A stretch of DNA of 64,000 nt from JBNJGB01 sp051747385 (lineage in GTDB: Bacteria > Myxococcota_A > UBA9042 > PHBI01 > JACKFB01), in the NCBI GenBank assembly GCA_051747385.1, contig JBNJGB010000001.1, forward strand, positions 62,001-126,000. Direction: 5' to 3'. This document shows, one piece after another, positions 23,043-31,796 of the stretch. Under the pieces are notes generated by a model. That model did not search any database and had not been told where the DNA came from. It saw only the letters and a list, made by a program, of their open reading frames with translations. Each line of letters opens with the position of its first letter. Position 1 is the stretch's first letter. Both the position numbers and the translations under genes were made by a program.

Positions 23043-25352
23043 TCACTCGCAGCTGGAGACCGTGGCCGGGCCGATGGAGGTGCCGAGCCCGTCCTGGCCG
23101 CTCTCGGCCGGGCTGAAGCCACCGGAGCCGGGCTTGGGGAGCCCGTCGAAGTCGTTGTCCTCGCAGGTCGGCTGCGCGCCGGGCACCAGGTAGACGCCCA
23201 CGGAGGGCCCGCCGCCGCCGCCGCCGCCGTGGCCGCCGCGGCCGCCCTTGCCGCCCTTGCCGCCCCAGCCGCCGTTGCCGGCCGTGTCGTAGCCCTCACC
23301 GGGCTCTCCGCCGTACCCGGACTGGCCGCCCTTGCCGCCCTTGCCGCCGTCGCCGCCGGTCCCGCCGGAGCCGTAGACGATGGTGTTGTCCCGCAGGTTG
23401 GGGCCGCCGCCCACGACGAAGACGCCGAAGCTTCCGCCGCCACCGCCGCCGGCCGTGCCCGCGGTGCCTGCGCAGCCGCCCGAGCCACCGCCGCCGCCGC
23501 CGCCGCCGTGGCTGTGCTCGCAGACGATGCAGTCGCCCTCCTTGCCGCCGCCGCCGCCGCCGCCGCCGCCACCGCCGCCGCCGTTGTGGCCGTCGGTGCC
23601 GTCGGTGCCCGGCGAGGCGACCCAGATCCCGAGCCCGCTGACCTCGCCGTTCGAGAGGCCGGCGCTTCCGTCCTCGCCGCGATCGCCGTCCTCCCCGTAG
23701 CCGCCGACGCCGCCCTGCTCGTTGGTGCCGCCGGCGGCTCCGCCCGTGGCGCCCGCTGCAGCCGGATGGCCGGGTGTCGCGTCGCGCTCGCTGGAGAACG
23801 TGGGATTGTCACCCCAGCCGCCGTCGCCGCCGACGCCGCCGGTGGTCTCGAGGCCCCAGGGGCAGAGGTCGTCGCCCCCGTCGCCGCCGTACGCGGTGAC
23901 GCTCGGATTCCAGAAGTTCTCGGGGCCGCCGTCCTGGCCGGGCTGACCGTTCACGCCGGCCGCCCCGTCCACGCCGGGGGAGCCCGGAGAGCCGGCGCCG
24001 CCGTCGCCCGGCTCGATCTGGTTGTCGAGGACCTCGAGGGCCGGACCGCAGTCCCGGAGCCAGACCGCCTGGGTCGGCCCGCCCGGAGACGGGTTGTTCG
24101 CGGTCCGCACGATGAAGCCCGTGAAGCGCGTCGCCTCCGTGATCCCGTCGGCCACCACGGCGCGCATGGCGCCCGACGGCTCCAGGGCGTCGGCCAGGAT
24201 CACGGTCTTGTGCTTGTCGGGGTTCCGCGCCCAGGTGGCCGCGTCGTAGCCTCCCGCGACGTGCACGCCGGACCGCAGGGTCACGCGGCCCGTGTAGGTG
24301 CCCGAGGCCGCCAGGACCATCTTCTTGGGGCTGGCCTCGTCGGCGACCTCGATGGCCTTGCCCAGGGTGCGGAACGGGAAGTCGGGGCCGCCGTCGTTGC
24401 CCTGGTCGCTGCCGCCCGGGGCCACGAACACCGCCTGGTCCCAGGTCCCGTCGAGGCCGTCGCAGTCGGCGTCCACGCCGTCGGGATCGGGGAGGTCCAG
24501 CTCCGTGGAGGGGTCCCCCTCGCAGGTGTACTCGCAGCCGTCCGAGACGTCGCCGTTGAGGTCGAAGCGGCCCTCGTCGCACGGCCCCATGGCGCACGTG
24601 CCGGCCTCACAGAGGGGCGTGGCGTGGTCGTACTCGCAGACGTGGCCGCACTCGCCACAGTTGTCCGGATCCGCCTGGGTGTCGATGTCCGTGCCGCACT
24701 CACAGGATCCGCTGTCGGGAACACACTGCTTGCCCAGGGGGAAATCGTCGTCGTCGGTCATCTCCAGGCAGGAGAAGTCGTCCGGACAGTCGGCGTCTTC
24801 CTCGCAGCGCTCCAGGCACCACCCGGTTCCGTCCACGTCGGCGCACAGCGCTCCAGGCACGCCGCAGCCCTGGAAGGTGCCGGTGTTGAAGCACTTCTTC
24901 CTGCAGCCCACCTCCTCGACGGGGGCGCACAGGAAGACCACCGAGCCGAAGTCCGGCTGGTTCTTGCAGATGAAGCCGTCCGGGCACTCCGTCTGGCAGA
25001 CCTTGGTGCAGAAGCCCTCGTCGCCGCCGGACGCGCCCAGGCAGTAGCCCGAGTTGCACTCGCCGTCGCCGGTGCACGGCCAGCCGAACTCGCCCTCGGC
25101 GGGACCGGTGTCGGCGTCGTCCCCCGCGTCGGAGGCGCCGGGGTCGGGAGACACGTCCGGCCCCGCGTCGTCCTCCGGGTCCACCCACCGGTCCTCCGGA
25201 TCGACGTAGTCGGTGCGCCCGTCCTCCAGGCTCGGGACGTCCGCGCTGTCCGCGAAGTCCACCGCCCCCGAGTCCGTCGCCTCGCCGCCGGAGCCTCCGC
25301 AGGCCGCCAGCAGGAGCACCAGGATCGATTGGATCGCCGTCGCCTTCCTCAT
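23043..25352 (-). CDS. giant Gly-rich, Cys-rich surface lipoprotein
   Basis: A 769-residue lipoprotein. The signal MRKATAIQSILVLLLAACGG has lipobox LAAC (Cys18). An acidic linker follows to ~residue 75, then disulfide-rich modules (CTGDGECNSGYCLGASGGDE; CEEDADCPDDFSC; CGTDIDTQADPDNCGECGHV) to ~290. Next comes a parallel-beta-helix-like segment (GSDQGNDGGPDFPFRTLGKA, HVAGGYD) of the DUF1565 type. Finally a ~330-residue glycine-rich region contains poly-Gly runs such as GGGGGGGGGGGGG, interleaved with short strands (SFGVFVVGGGPNLRDNTIVY). The ATG at 25352 begins the signal. The function is unknown; surface adhesin or matrix protein are possibilities. The GGC/GGT-rich DNA gives long open shadows on the other strand. 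Confidence 0.83.
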   Translation of the reverse strand: MRKATAIQSILVLLLAACGGSGGEATDSGAVDFADSADVPSLEDGRTDYVDPEDRWVDPEDDAGPDVSPDPGASDAGDDADTGPAEGEFGWPCTGDGECNSGYCLGASGGDEGFCTKVCQTECPDGFICKNQPDFGSVVFLCAPVEEVGCRKKCFNTGTFQGCGVPGALCADVDGTGWCLERCEEDADCPDDFSCLEMTDDDDFPLGKQCVPDSGSCECGTDIDTQADPDNCGECGHVCEYDHATPLCEAGTCAMGPCDEGRFDLNGDVSDGCEYTCEGDPSTELDLPDPDGVDADCDGLDGTWDQAVFVAPGGSDQGNDGGPDFPFRTLGKAIEVADEASPKKMVLAASGTYTGRVTLRSGVHVAGGYDAATWARNPDKHKTVILADALEPSGAMRAVVADGITEATRFTGFIVRTANNPSPGGPTQAVWLRDCGPALEVLDNQIEPGDGGAGSPGSPGVDGAAGVNGQPGQDGGPENFWNPSVTAYGGDGGDDLCPWGLETTGGVGGDGGWGDNPTFSSERDATPGHPAAAGATGGAAGGTNEQGGVGGYGEDGDRGEDGSAGLSNGEVSGLGIWVASPGTDGTDGHNGGGGGGGGGGGGGKEGDCIVCEHSHGGGGGGGGSGGCAGTAGTAGGGGGGSFGVFVVGGGPNLRDNTIVYGSGGTGGDGGKGGKGGQSGYGGEPGEGYDTAGNGGWGGKGGKGGRGGHGGGGGGGPSVGVYLVPGAQPTCEDNDFDGLPKPGSGGFSPAESGQDGLGTSIGPATVSSCE

Positions 25353-25511
25353 CCGTGCACATCCTCGTCGTCGGGGCGCGGAGTATAGCAATGCCTGCCG
25401 CTCGATGCCGCATGGTGCCTCGCAACCGCCCGGGCGCACGGGCGCGTTGACGGGTCGGGCCGGCGGGGGGCAGCCTTGCCGTGACCGTCCCCCGCGCCAG
25501 GAGGCATAGGC

Positions 25512-26099
25512 ATGGTCCGCCTCGCCGCCCCGCTGCTCGCCACCCTGCTGCTCGCCTCCCCCGCCGCGGAGGCCAAGGACATGAACGGCAAGCTCGGCCT
25601 CGGACTCGAGCAGTCCCTCGGCGGCGTGAGCGGCCTCACCGTGCGCTACTGGCCCGGGGCGGCCTTCGGCCTGATGAGCACCCTGGGCGTCGACGTCACC
25701 TCCGTGAAGGAGGAGGACGACAGCACCTCCCTGGCGACGACCGTCGTGAGCTCCGTGGGCTTCCGCTACAACTTCGCGCGCTCCCTGCACGCCAACCTCG
25801 GCACCGGCGCCCGCCTGGCCATCGGCTACCGCTCCGAGCGCGCGGCCCGCCTCATCGACCCCGAGCACGAGGGGCGGGTGATCCAGTTCATCGTGGAGAT
25901 CCCGCTCGCCCTGGACTTCTTCCTGTCCGACAGCTTCAGCGTGGGTGTGGCCACCGGCCTGCTCTTCGTCTTCGTCCCGGACGAGGGCGCCGCCCTGACC
26001 CCGGTCGGCCACGGCTCCACCACGGCGGCCGACACCTTCAGCCTCGGCATCGGCGCCGGGAGCATCACCGGCACCCTGAGCGCCGTGTACTACTTCTGA
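25512..26099 (+). CDS. putative outer-membrane beta-barrel protein
   Basis: A 195-residue protein with signal peptide MVRLAAPLLATLLLASPAAEA and alternating-hydrophobicity strands typical of small barrels (GLTVRYWPGAAFGLMSTLGV, GFRYNFARSLHANLGTGARL, IPLALDFFLSDSFSVGVATG). The C-terminus SAVYYF ends in Phe, the classic outer-membrane insertion signal. AGGAGG lies about 8 nt ahead of the ATG. It is divergent from the Gly-rich lipoprotein. No specific family was recognised; its function is unknown. Confidence 0.78.
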   Translation: MVRLAAPLLATLLLASPAAEAKDMNGKLGLGLEQSLGGVSGLTVRYWPGAAFGLMSTLGVDVTSVKEEDDSTSLATTVVSSVGFRYNFARSLHANLGTGARLAIGYRSERAARLIDPEHEGRVIQFIVEIPLALDFFLSDSFSVGVATGLLFVFVPDEGAALTPVGHGSTTAADTFSLGIGAGSITGTLSAVYYF

Positions 26100-26104
26100 T
26101 CCCG

Positions 26105-26144
26105 CCGTTCCGGCTCCCGTTCCCGTTCCCGTTCCGGTTCCCGA
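26105..26144 (+). repeat. CCGTTC hexamer microsatellite
   Basis: About six imperfect copies of a CCGTTC/CGGTTC-type hexamer (CTCCCGTTCCCGTTCCCGTT) directly after the outer-membrane protein stop codon, between convergent genes. Hexamer arrays of other sequence occur at 46877-46920, 50265-50310 and 52350-52402. Confidence 0.8.
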
Positions 26145-26211
26145 CCGCCCGCCGAGATCCCCCTGCGCGGGCGGGGACGCCCACGGTCCCGGGCGCCCCG
26201 CCGGCGTCCGA

Positions 26212-26613
26212 CTACGCCGCGGCCACCTTGGGCGGCATCTGCGGGCCCGGGATCTCCTGGCGGAGCTCGGCGATCCGGTTGTCGCCGTCCACCAGCACGA
26301 CGCGCGGGACGTGGTTCCGGATCTCCTCGGGGGTCATGTTCGCGAACGTCGCGATGATGACCAGGTCCCCGGCCTCGTTGCCGTGGGCCGCGGCCCCGTT
26401 GATGCAGATCACGCCCGAACCCGAGGGGCCCGGCAGGGCGTAGGTCACGACCCTGGTGCCGCGGGTCACGTTCCAGATGTGGACCGACTCGTGCGGCAGG
26501 ATGTCCGCCGCCTCCAGCAGGTCCTGATCGATGGTGACGCTGCCTTCGTAGTGAAGGTCGGCGTGGGTGATCGTCGCACGGTGGATCTTCGAGTAGAAGA
26601 TGTTGCGCGTCAT
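26212..26613 (-). CDS. panD: aspartate 1-decarboxylase
   Basis: PanD makes beta-alanine for pantothenate/CoA synthesis. The 133-residue proenzyme has the self-cleavage site Gly24-Ser25 in HYEGSVTID; Ser25 becomes the pyruvoyl group. Other hallmarks are the start RNIFYSKIHRATIT, Thr57-region NVTRGTRVVTYAL, and INGAAAH. The ATG at 26613 gives the normal length; the open frame upstream adds 25 unrelated residues. GGGAGGGAGAG precedes it. No other pan genes are nearby. Confidence 0.95.
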   Translation of the reverse strand: MTRNIFYSKIHRATITHADLHYEGSVTIDQDLLEAADILPHESVHIWNVTRGTRVVTYALPGPSGSGVICINGAAAHGNEAGDLVIIATFANMTPEEIRNHVPRVVLVDGDNRIAELRQEIPGPQMPPKVAAA

Positions 26614-26736
26614 GCCAGGCTCTCCCTCCCAGGGCCCCGCTCGGGCCACAGGCGCGCGAAGATTAGGCACACGGGCGCGTGATCGCAAGCCTCGCGACGC
26701 TTTCCACCGCGACTCGCGGCGGCTCCGGCCGGCCGA

Positions 26737-28155
26737 TCAGCCCCCGGGCTGGAGCACCAGGAACCAGACGGCGGCGCCGCCTCCGCCCAGGATCAGCAGC
26801 GCCAGCAGGACCCAGAGCCAGGCCTTGCCCCCTCCCTGCTCCTTCGTCGCCGCGGCCGGCGTCGGGCGGTGGGTGATCGGCGCGTTGGCCCGATAGCGCT
26901 CCTTCTCGCGCTCCAGGCCGCCGCCCTCGAGCATGTCCACGAGATCGTCGGGCGACTTCACGGCCTCCATGGCCATCACCGTGGCCGTGCGCTGGCCCGG
27001 CTTCGCCTCGCTCGGCTCGGGCATGCCCGCGTTGGACCAGAACTCACCGAGGTCGAAGCGCGGCGTCACGTCCACGTTCAGGGTCGAGGCGTCGATGGGC
27101 TGGCTGCCGTCGATGTCCCCGGCGTTCAGGTGGCCCAGCATGGACAGGCTCAGGATCTCCTCCTGGATGAGGGTCCCGATGCGCTCCTCCGCCGACTCGG
27201 GCGGCACCTCCCCCTCGGAGAACAGGCGCTGGGCCCACGCGGCCAGGTCGTAGCTGGTCACCTTGAGGTTGTTCGAGAACAGGAAGTTCGCCAGGGCGTC
27301 GCCCATCTCCCGGGCGCTGGTGAAGCGCTTCTGGGGGTCCCGCGCCAGGGCCCGGCTGACGATTCGCTCGAACTCCGCGGGCACGTCCGGGTTCAGGGTC
27401 CCCAGGGAGGGCACCTCGGCCTTCCGGACGAGCTCGACGGTCTCCATGTCGTCCTTGCCCAGGAAGAGCCGCCGGTTGGCCAGGATCTCCCACAGCACGA
27501 CGCCCGCCGCGAACAGATCGGCGCGGTGATCCACGGGCTTGCCGTCGGCCGCCTCGGGCGAGAGGTAGGAGAACTTGCCCTTCACGATGCCCGGGTCGGT
27601 CACGCTGATGTGGGTCAGCGCCTTGGCCAGGCCGAAGTCCGTGATCTTCACCTCGCCGGACCGCGAGATGAGTACGTTCGGGGGCGACAGGTCCCGGTGG
27701 ACGATGTGCAGGTGCTTGCCGTCGTCGTCGGTCTTCTCGTGGGCGTGAGCGAGGCCCTTGCACACCTCCATCAACAGGAAGCAGGCCACTTCGAGGGGGA
27801 TCCGCTCCCCGATCTCGGAGGCCTTCTGGAAGATGCGGCGCAGGTTGTAGCCGTCCACGTACTCCATGACGATGAAGTACGTGCCGCTCGAGCGGCCCAC
27901 GTCGAAGATCTGGACGATGTTGGCGTGGCTGAGCAGCATCGACAGCCGCGCCTCGTCCAGGAACATCTCGATGAACTTCTCGTTCTTCGTCAGGGACGGC
28001 AGCACGCGCTTGATGGCCACCGTCCGCTCGATCCCGCCGATGCTGAGGGCCTTGCCGAGGAAGATCTCGGCCATGCCGCCCATGTCGATCTTCTTGGTGA
28101 TCTGATAGCGCTGGCGGTTCGAGTTGTGGCTGGAGGCTGCGGTTTCAGGCGTCAC
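26737..28155 (-). CDS. Hanks-type Ser/Thr protein kinase with C-terminal membrane anchor
   Basis: A 472-residue kinase. The kinase domain (about 16-290) has the myxobacterial glycine loop IDMGGMAEIFLGK, Lys49 (TVAIKR), HRDLSPPN with Asp155 and Asn160, and DFG with Asp173, so it should be active. The HRDLSPPN variant is common in myxobacterial Pkn proteins. A linker of ~150 residues precedes one membrane helix near the C-terminus (WLWVLLALLILGGGGAAVWF, about 445-465), so the short C-terminus LVLQPGG is outside. The GTG start at 28155 has GGGGGAG 5 nt upstream. The FHA protein at 15739 is a conceivable phospho-reader, but the genes are not linked. Confidence 0.92.
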   Translation of the reverse strand: MTPETAASSHNSNRQRYQITKKIDMGGMAEIFLGKALSIGGIERTVAIKRVLPSLTKNEKFIEMFLDEARLSMLLSHANIVQIFDVGRSSGTYFIVMEYVDGYNLRRIFQKASEIGERIPLEVACFLLMEVCKGLAHAHEKTDDDGKHLHIVHRDLSPPNVLISRSGEVKITDFGLAKALTHISVTDPGIVKGKFSYLSPEAADGKPVDHRADLFAAGVVLWEILANRRLFLGKDDMETVELVRKAEVPSLGTLNPDVPAEFERIVSRALARDPQKRFTSAREMGDALANFLFSNNLKVTSYDLAAWAQRLFSEGEVPPESAEERIGTLIQEEILSLSMLGHLNAGDIDGSQPIDASTLNVDVTPRFDLGEFWSNAGMPEPSEAKPGQRTATVMAMEAVKSPDDLVDMLEGGGLEREKERYRANAPITHRPTPAAATKEQGGGKAWLWVLLALLILGGGGAAVWFLVLQPGG

Positions 28156-28180
28156 GTTCTCCCCCGTCTGGAGCCGCGCC

Positions 28181-28210
28181 GACTATACTTCAGGGCGCGC
28201 GGCGTGCAAA
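28181..28210 (-). promoter_or_regulatory. weak sigma-70-like promoter for the Ser/Thr kinase gene
   Basis: Reading the minus strand: TTTTGC (28210-28205), 18-base spacer, TATAGT (28186-28181), about 25 bases ahead of the GTG start. The -10 is good; the -35 is weak. Confidence 0.35.
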
Positions 28211-28300
28211 AGCGCGTCCACCGAGCCCGGATCCGTTGACCGGAGCGGGCGCCCGCAGGAGTTTCTTGCCTGGCGGATCCCGGGGCGTTAACACGCGGCC

Positions 28301-29947
28301 ATGTCGGCGTCCGCCCTTGCCCTCGCCGTCCTCCTCGCCGCGCAGCAGCCCCCCGGATCCGCCGGCGGGCGGCACGACGAGATGGACATGCTCCACTCGA
28401 CGCAGCTCCGCTTCACGGTGGACGGCGAGCCCGTCGTCACGGTGGGCGTCATGGATCGCCAGGAGTCGGTGACCGTCACCGCGGACGCCGGCCTCCGCGT
28501 GCGCTTCTCCGGCGGCGTCGGAGGCGAGGTGGTGCTCCCGGCCGGCCACCGCCTGGTGGCGCGGGTCGACGACGGCGAGGCGGGCGAGACCCGCTATCGG
28601 GTCGTCCTGGAGGGCCACCGGGGAGGCGATCTCGAGGCCATCCAGGCCGCGCGGAAGCGTTGGAAGGAGCGGGAGATCCCCCACGAGATCATCGAGATCG
28701 GTGGCGTCGTGGGCTATCCCGGCCGCCTGCTGGACAACCGCAAGACCCTCCTCGTCGCGGAGGAGGTCCACGAGTCCCGCGACGCCGCGGAGGCCGCCGC
28801 CCGGGCCCTCGCGGAGCGCTGGACCTTCGAGGAGGAGCCGGGGGTCTACTCCGATCCCGTCCACCGGGCCGAGGGCGTGATCGTCGCCACGGATCCCGAG
28901 ACGGGCTTCACCCTGCGCCAGCGGGACATGCTGGACGTGAGCGCCGCCGACGGGGGTCCGGTGGAGGTGAAGCGCGTGGAGTACGGCCGCGGGTATTCGC
29001 ACCACGGCTACGAGGACAGGCGCTTCCACGGGCGGATCCTCGTCGCCCTCGATCCCACCGCCCGGCTGGCCGTGGTGAACCGCGTGTCCGCCGAGAAGCT
29101 GCTCCAGGGGCTGGTGCCGTCCGAGACGTTCCCCTCTGCGCCGGAGGCGGCCCTGGACGCCCAGGCGATCACGGCGCGCGGAGAGCTGCTCGCCAAGCTC
29201 GGCGTGCGCCACCTGGCCGATCCCTACCTGGTCTGCGCGCGCCAGCACTGCCAGGTCTACAGCGGCCTGGCGAAGGAGAAGCCCCGGACCAACGCCGCGG
29301 TCGAGCGCACCCGCGGGCTGATGATGTTCGACGACGACGACGAGCTGGTGGACAGCGTGTACAGCGCGTCCTGCGGCGGCCACACGGAGCACAACGAGCA
29401 CGTGTGGGAGGGGCCGCCCCGGGCGCCGCTCCGCGGGCGGGCCGACGCGGCCGATCGCGACGGCATCCCCTGGGAGGAGGGCGAGAGCCCGGACGACGGC
29501 CAGCTGCGGACCTTCCTGGAGGACCCGCCGGACTCCTGGTGCGCGGACACGAGCCTCGGCGGAGACGTGCACCGCTGGACGCGCACCCTCCCCGACGACG
29601 AGCTGGACCGGATGGTGAACGCCCGCCACGAGGTGGGCCACGTCACGGGGATCGAGGTGCTCGAGCGCGGCGTCAGCGGCCGCGTGGAGCGCGTGCGCTT
29701 CGCCGGCGAAGACGACGAGGTCGTGGTGGGCCGGGAGCTCGCGGTGCGGCGACTGCTCGACAACCTCCGGAGCGGCATGTTCGTCGTGGACCACGCCGAC
29801 GGGGAGTGGACCTTCACGGGCGGCGGCTACGGCCACGGCGTCGGCATGTGCCAGTACGGCGCCATCGGGCAGGCCGAGGACGGCCGCAGCGCGCGGGAGA
29901 TCCTGCGTCACTACTACCGCGGAGCGAAGGTCGAGAAGGTCTACTGA
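28301..29947 (+). CDS. SpoIID/LytB-domain exported protein
   Basis: A 548-residue protein of the SpoIID/LytB family, lytic enzymes acting on denuded peptidoglycan in spore formers and found widely outside them. A short hydrophobic N-terminus (MSASALALAVLLAAQQ) is followed by a beta-rich part to ~230 and the SpoIID domain: RFHGRILVALDPTARLAVVN, LLQGLVPSETFPSAPEAALD AQAITARGE (read as two parts), CQVYSGLAKE, DSVYSASCGGHTE, and the ending GGGYGHGVGMCQYGA. These correspond to the catalytic Glu loop (VPSE) and the SCGG motif. It overlaps the next, convergent gene by 7 bases. Amidase/septal cell-wall roles are possible. Confidence 0.88.
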   Translation: MSASALALAVLLAAQQPPGSAGGRHDEMDMLHSTQLRFTVDGEPVVTVGVMDRQESVTVTADAGLRVRFSGGVGGEVVLPAGHRLVARVDDGEAGETRYRVVLEGHRGGDLEAIQAARKRWKEREIPHEIIEIGGVVGYPGRLLDNRKTLLVAEEVHESRDAAEAAARALAERWTFEEEPGVYSDPVHRAEGVIVATDPETGFTLRQRDMLDVSAADGGPVEVKRVEYGRGYSHHGYEDRRFHGRILVALDPTARLAVVNRVSAEKLLQGLVPSETFPSAPEAALDAQAITARGELLAKLGVRHLADPYLVCARQHCQVYSGLAKEKPRTNAAVERTRGLMMFDDDDELVDSVYSASCGGHTEHNEHVWEGPPRAPLRGRADAADRDGIPWEEGESPDDGQLRTFLEDPPDSWCADTSLGGDVHRWTRTLPDDELDRMVNARHEVGHVTGIEVLERGVSGRVERVRFAGEDDEVVVGRELAVRRLLDNLRSGMFVVDHADGEWTFTGGGYGHGVGMCQYGAIGQAEDGRSAREILRHYYRGAKVEKVY

Positions 29948-30348
29948 TCGCCCTCGGGTGCGGGCTCCGCCGCGGGCTCGAGGGGCGCGCTCCGCAGGAC
30001 GCGCCAGCCCTCGCGGGTCCGGACCAGCACCACGGCCCGATCGCCGACCCGCACCCGGGCGCGCTCCTCCGGCGGGCGGGTCCGGGCCACGCGCAGGAGG
30101 TCCTCCGCCTGGGCGACCAGGTCGTCTCGCTGACGCTCGTACAGGGCCACGAACGCCTCCTCGTCCAGGCCCTGCCCGGCCCGGGGCGCCAGCAGCGCCC
30201 ACGCGTCCCGGGGCCGCCCCTCCACCAGGGCGTCGCGCCACGCTTCGACGACGCCGACCGGACCGGGGTCCGCCTCGACGCCGGGGCCGGCTCCACCGCA
30301 GGCGGCGAGCAGCGCGAGGGCCATCGCGAACGGGAGCGCACGCTTCAT
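29941..30348 (-). CDS. small lipoprotein of unknown function
   Basis: A 135-residue lipoprotein: MKRALPFAMALALLAACGGA with lipobox LAAC (Cys17). The mature part is helix-strand mixed (VVEAWRDALVEGRPRDAWAL, RVGDRAVVLVRTREGWRVL), resembling the SnoaL/NTF2-like DUF4878 type of small domain, with a Pro/Glu tail. Its 3' end overlaps that of the SpoIID gene by 7 bases, tail to tail. GTG-rich codon use is like its neighbours. Confidence 0.72.
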   Translation of the reverse strand: MKRALPFAMALALLAACGGAGPGVEADPGPVGVVEAWRDALVEGRPRDAWALLAPRAGQGLDEEAFVALYERQRDDLVAQAEDLLRVARTRPPEERARVRVGDRAVVLVRTREGWRVLRSAPLEPAAEPAPEGDQ

Positions 30349-30413
30349 GCGCCGCCATCATAGCGGCTCTTTCATCGTCGCGCCGCCGCCGTCTTGCCCC
30401 GTCCGTCTCGGGG

Positions 30414-30436
30414 GTGCTATCGGGAGCCGGTAGCAC
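30414..30436. other. 10-bp-stem hairpin in divergent region
   Basis: GTGCTATCGG (30414-30423) pairs with CCGGTAGCAC (30427-30436) around the loop GAG, with one T-G wobble. It lies between the start sites of a minus-strand lipoprotein gene and the plus-strand Cys-module lipoprotein gene. No T-run flanks it on either strand, so it may be an operator-like site or leader structure. Confidence 0.4.
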
Positions 30437-30491
30437 ACAGGGACAAGGGGAATCGGGGGATCGGGGTCCCGCGCTCCGTGGGGAGGCTGCC

Positions 30492-31787
30492 ATGCATCGG
30501 AATCCTGCGCTCGTGATCGTCGCCGCGATCGTCCTGCTCGCGGCCTGCGGAAGCCCCGGATCCGGCGGCGGTGGATACAACCCGTTGGATCCGGGCCCGG
30601 GGCCCGACCTCGACTCCACCGGCGGCGACCAGGACGCCACCGGGAGCGGAGACGAGGGCGGCACGACCACGCCCGACACGACGGTTCCGCCCCAGGACAC
30701 TCCCGATCCCACGCCCGACGGCCACGTCGTCGAGGACACCGGGCCTCCGGAGGACACCGGGGGCGGCCTGTGCACGGCGGGCGACACGCGCTGCAACGGC
30801 GACACCGTCGAGGTCTGCGGTCCGAACGGCCTGGCCTGGAGCGTCGTGGTCACCTGCCCCGCCGGGCAGTCCTGCGCCGAGGGGGCCTGCTGCACCCCGA
30901 CCTGCGGCACGAGCGAGTGCGGACCGGACGGCTGCGGCGGATCCTGCGGCACGTGCCCCCTGGGGCTCGCGTGCGAAGGGGGCGAGTGCGTGTGCAACAG
31001 CTCCTGCGAGGGCGTCGAGTGCGGCGACGACGGCTGCGGCAACAGCTGCGGCGTGTGCGACGGCCAGGACGCCTGCGTCGACGGCCAGTGCGTATGCCAG
31101 CCCGAGTGCGGCGGCGTCGAGTGCGGACCGGACGGCTGCGGCGGATCCTGCGGCACGTGCGATCCGGGCGACACCTGCGACGGCGGGACCTGCGTCTGCG
31201 TCCCGGACTGCACGGGCAAGGAGTGTGGATCCGACGGATGCGGCGGCTCGTGCGGCACGTGCGTCGGCTCGGACGAGTGCGACGCCGACGGCCACTGCGT
31301 GACCCCCAGCGTCTGCGGGGACGGCACGTGCGATGCCGACGAGACGGAGGCCACCTGCCCCGAGGACTGCGTCGTGCCGCCGGACGGCTGCGTGGAGGAG
31401 ATCTGCGGCACGAGCGAGCAGGGCGCGGGCGGCTGCTTCTGCGACGAGGCCTGCGACTCCAACGGGGACTGCTGCGACGACGTCTGCGAAGTCTGCGGCG
31501 GGTTGGACTTTTGCGGGCCCTGCACGCCGGACTGCACGGGGAAGGAGTGCGGCTCCGACGGATGCGGCGGCTCGTGCGGGGAGTGCGCCGAGGGCGAGAC
31601 CTGCGGCAGCGGCACCTGCATGGAGAGCTTCGACTGCATGGCCACCTGCCAGGACATCTGCGCGGATCCCTCGACCTGCCAGCTCATGTGCATCATGTTC
31701 CCGGACCTCACGGGCGGACAGGTGGACTGCCTCGAGGACAAGGCCTGCGACATCGCCGCCTGCCTCGGCCTGCCGGAATTCCCGTAG
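30492..31787 (+). CDS. Cys-module lipoprotein with somatomedin-B-like segment
   Basis: A 431-residue lipoprotein. The signal MHRNPALVIVAAIVLLAACG has Cys19. A ~75-residue acidic Asp/Thr/Pro linker follows, then repeated disulfide modules of the form C-x-ECGxDGCGGSCGTC (at least five: near residues 140, 180, 218, 243 and 355). At about 300-340 is CGTSEQGAGGCFCDEACDSN followed by GDCCDDVCEVC, which has the CxCDxxC-(x)n-CCxD-(x)n-C spacing of a somatomedin-B domain, otherwise best known from animals. ATG at 30492 has GGGGAGG upstream. The repeats recall surface proteins of Bradymonadales and myxobacteria. Surface adhesion or protein binding is a guess. Confidence 0.82.
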   Translation: MHRNPALVIVAAIVLLAACGSPGSGGGGYNPLDPGPGPDLDSTGGDQDATGSGDEGGTTTPDTTVPPQDTPDPTPDGHVVEDTGPPEDTGGGLCTAGDTRCNGDTVEVCGPNGLAWSVVVTCPAGQSCAEGACCTPTCGTSECGPDGCGGSCGTCPLGLACEGGECVCNSSCEGVECGDDGCGNSCGVCDGQDACVDGQCVCQPECGGVECGPDGCGGSCGTCDPGDTCDGGTCVCVPDCTGKECGSDGCGGSCGTCVGSDECDADGHCVTPSVCGDGTCDADETEATCPEDCVVPPDGCVEEICGTSEQGAGGCFCDEACDSNGDCCDDVCEVCGGLDFCGPCTPDCTGKECGSDGCGGSCGECAEGETCGSGTCMESFDCMATCQDICADPSTCQLMCIMFPDLTGGQVDCLEDKACDIAACLGLPEFP

Positions 31788-31796
31788 GCTCCCCGG

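Noticed and set aside
23043..25352. Collagen-like protein
   Set aside because: The Gly-rich part lacks the Gly-X-Y period over any useful length.
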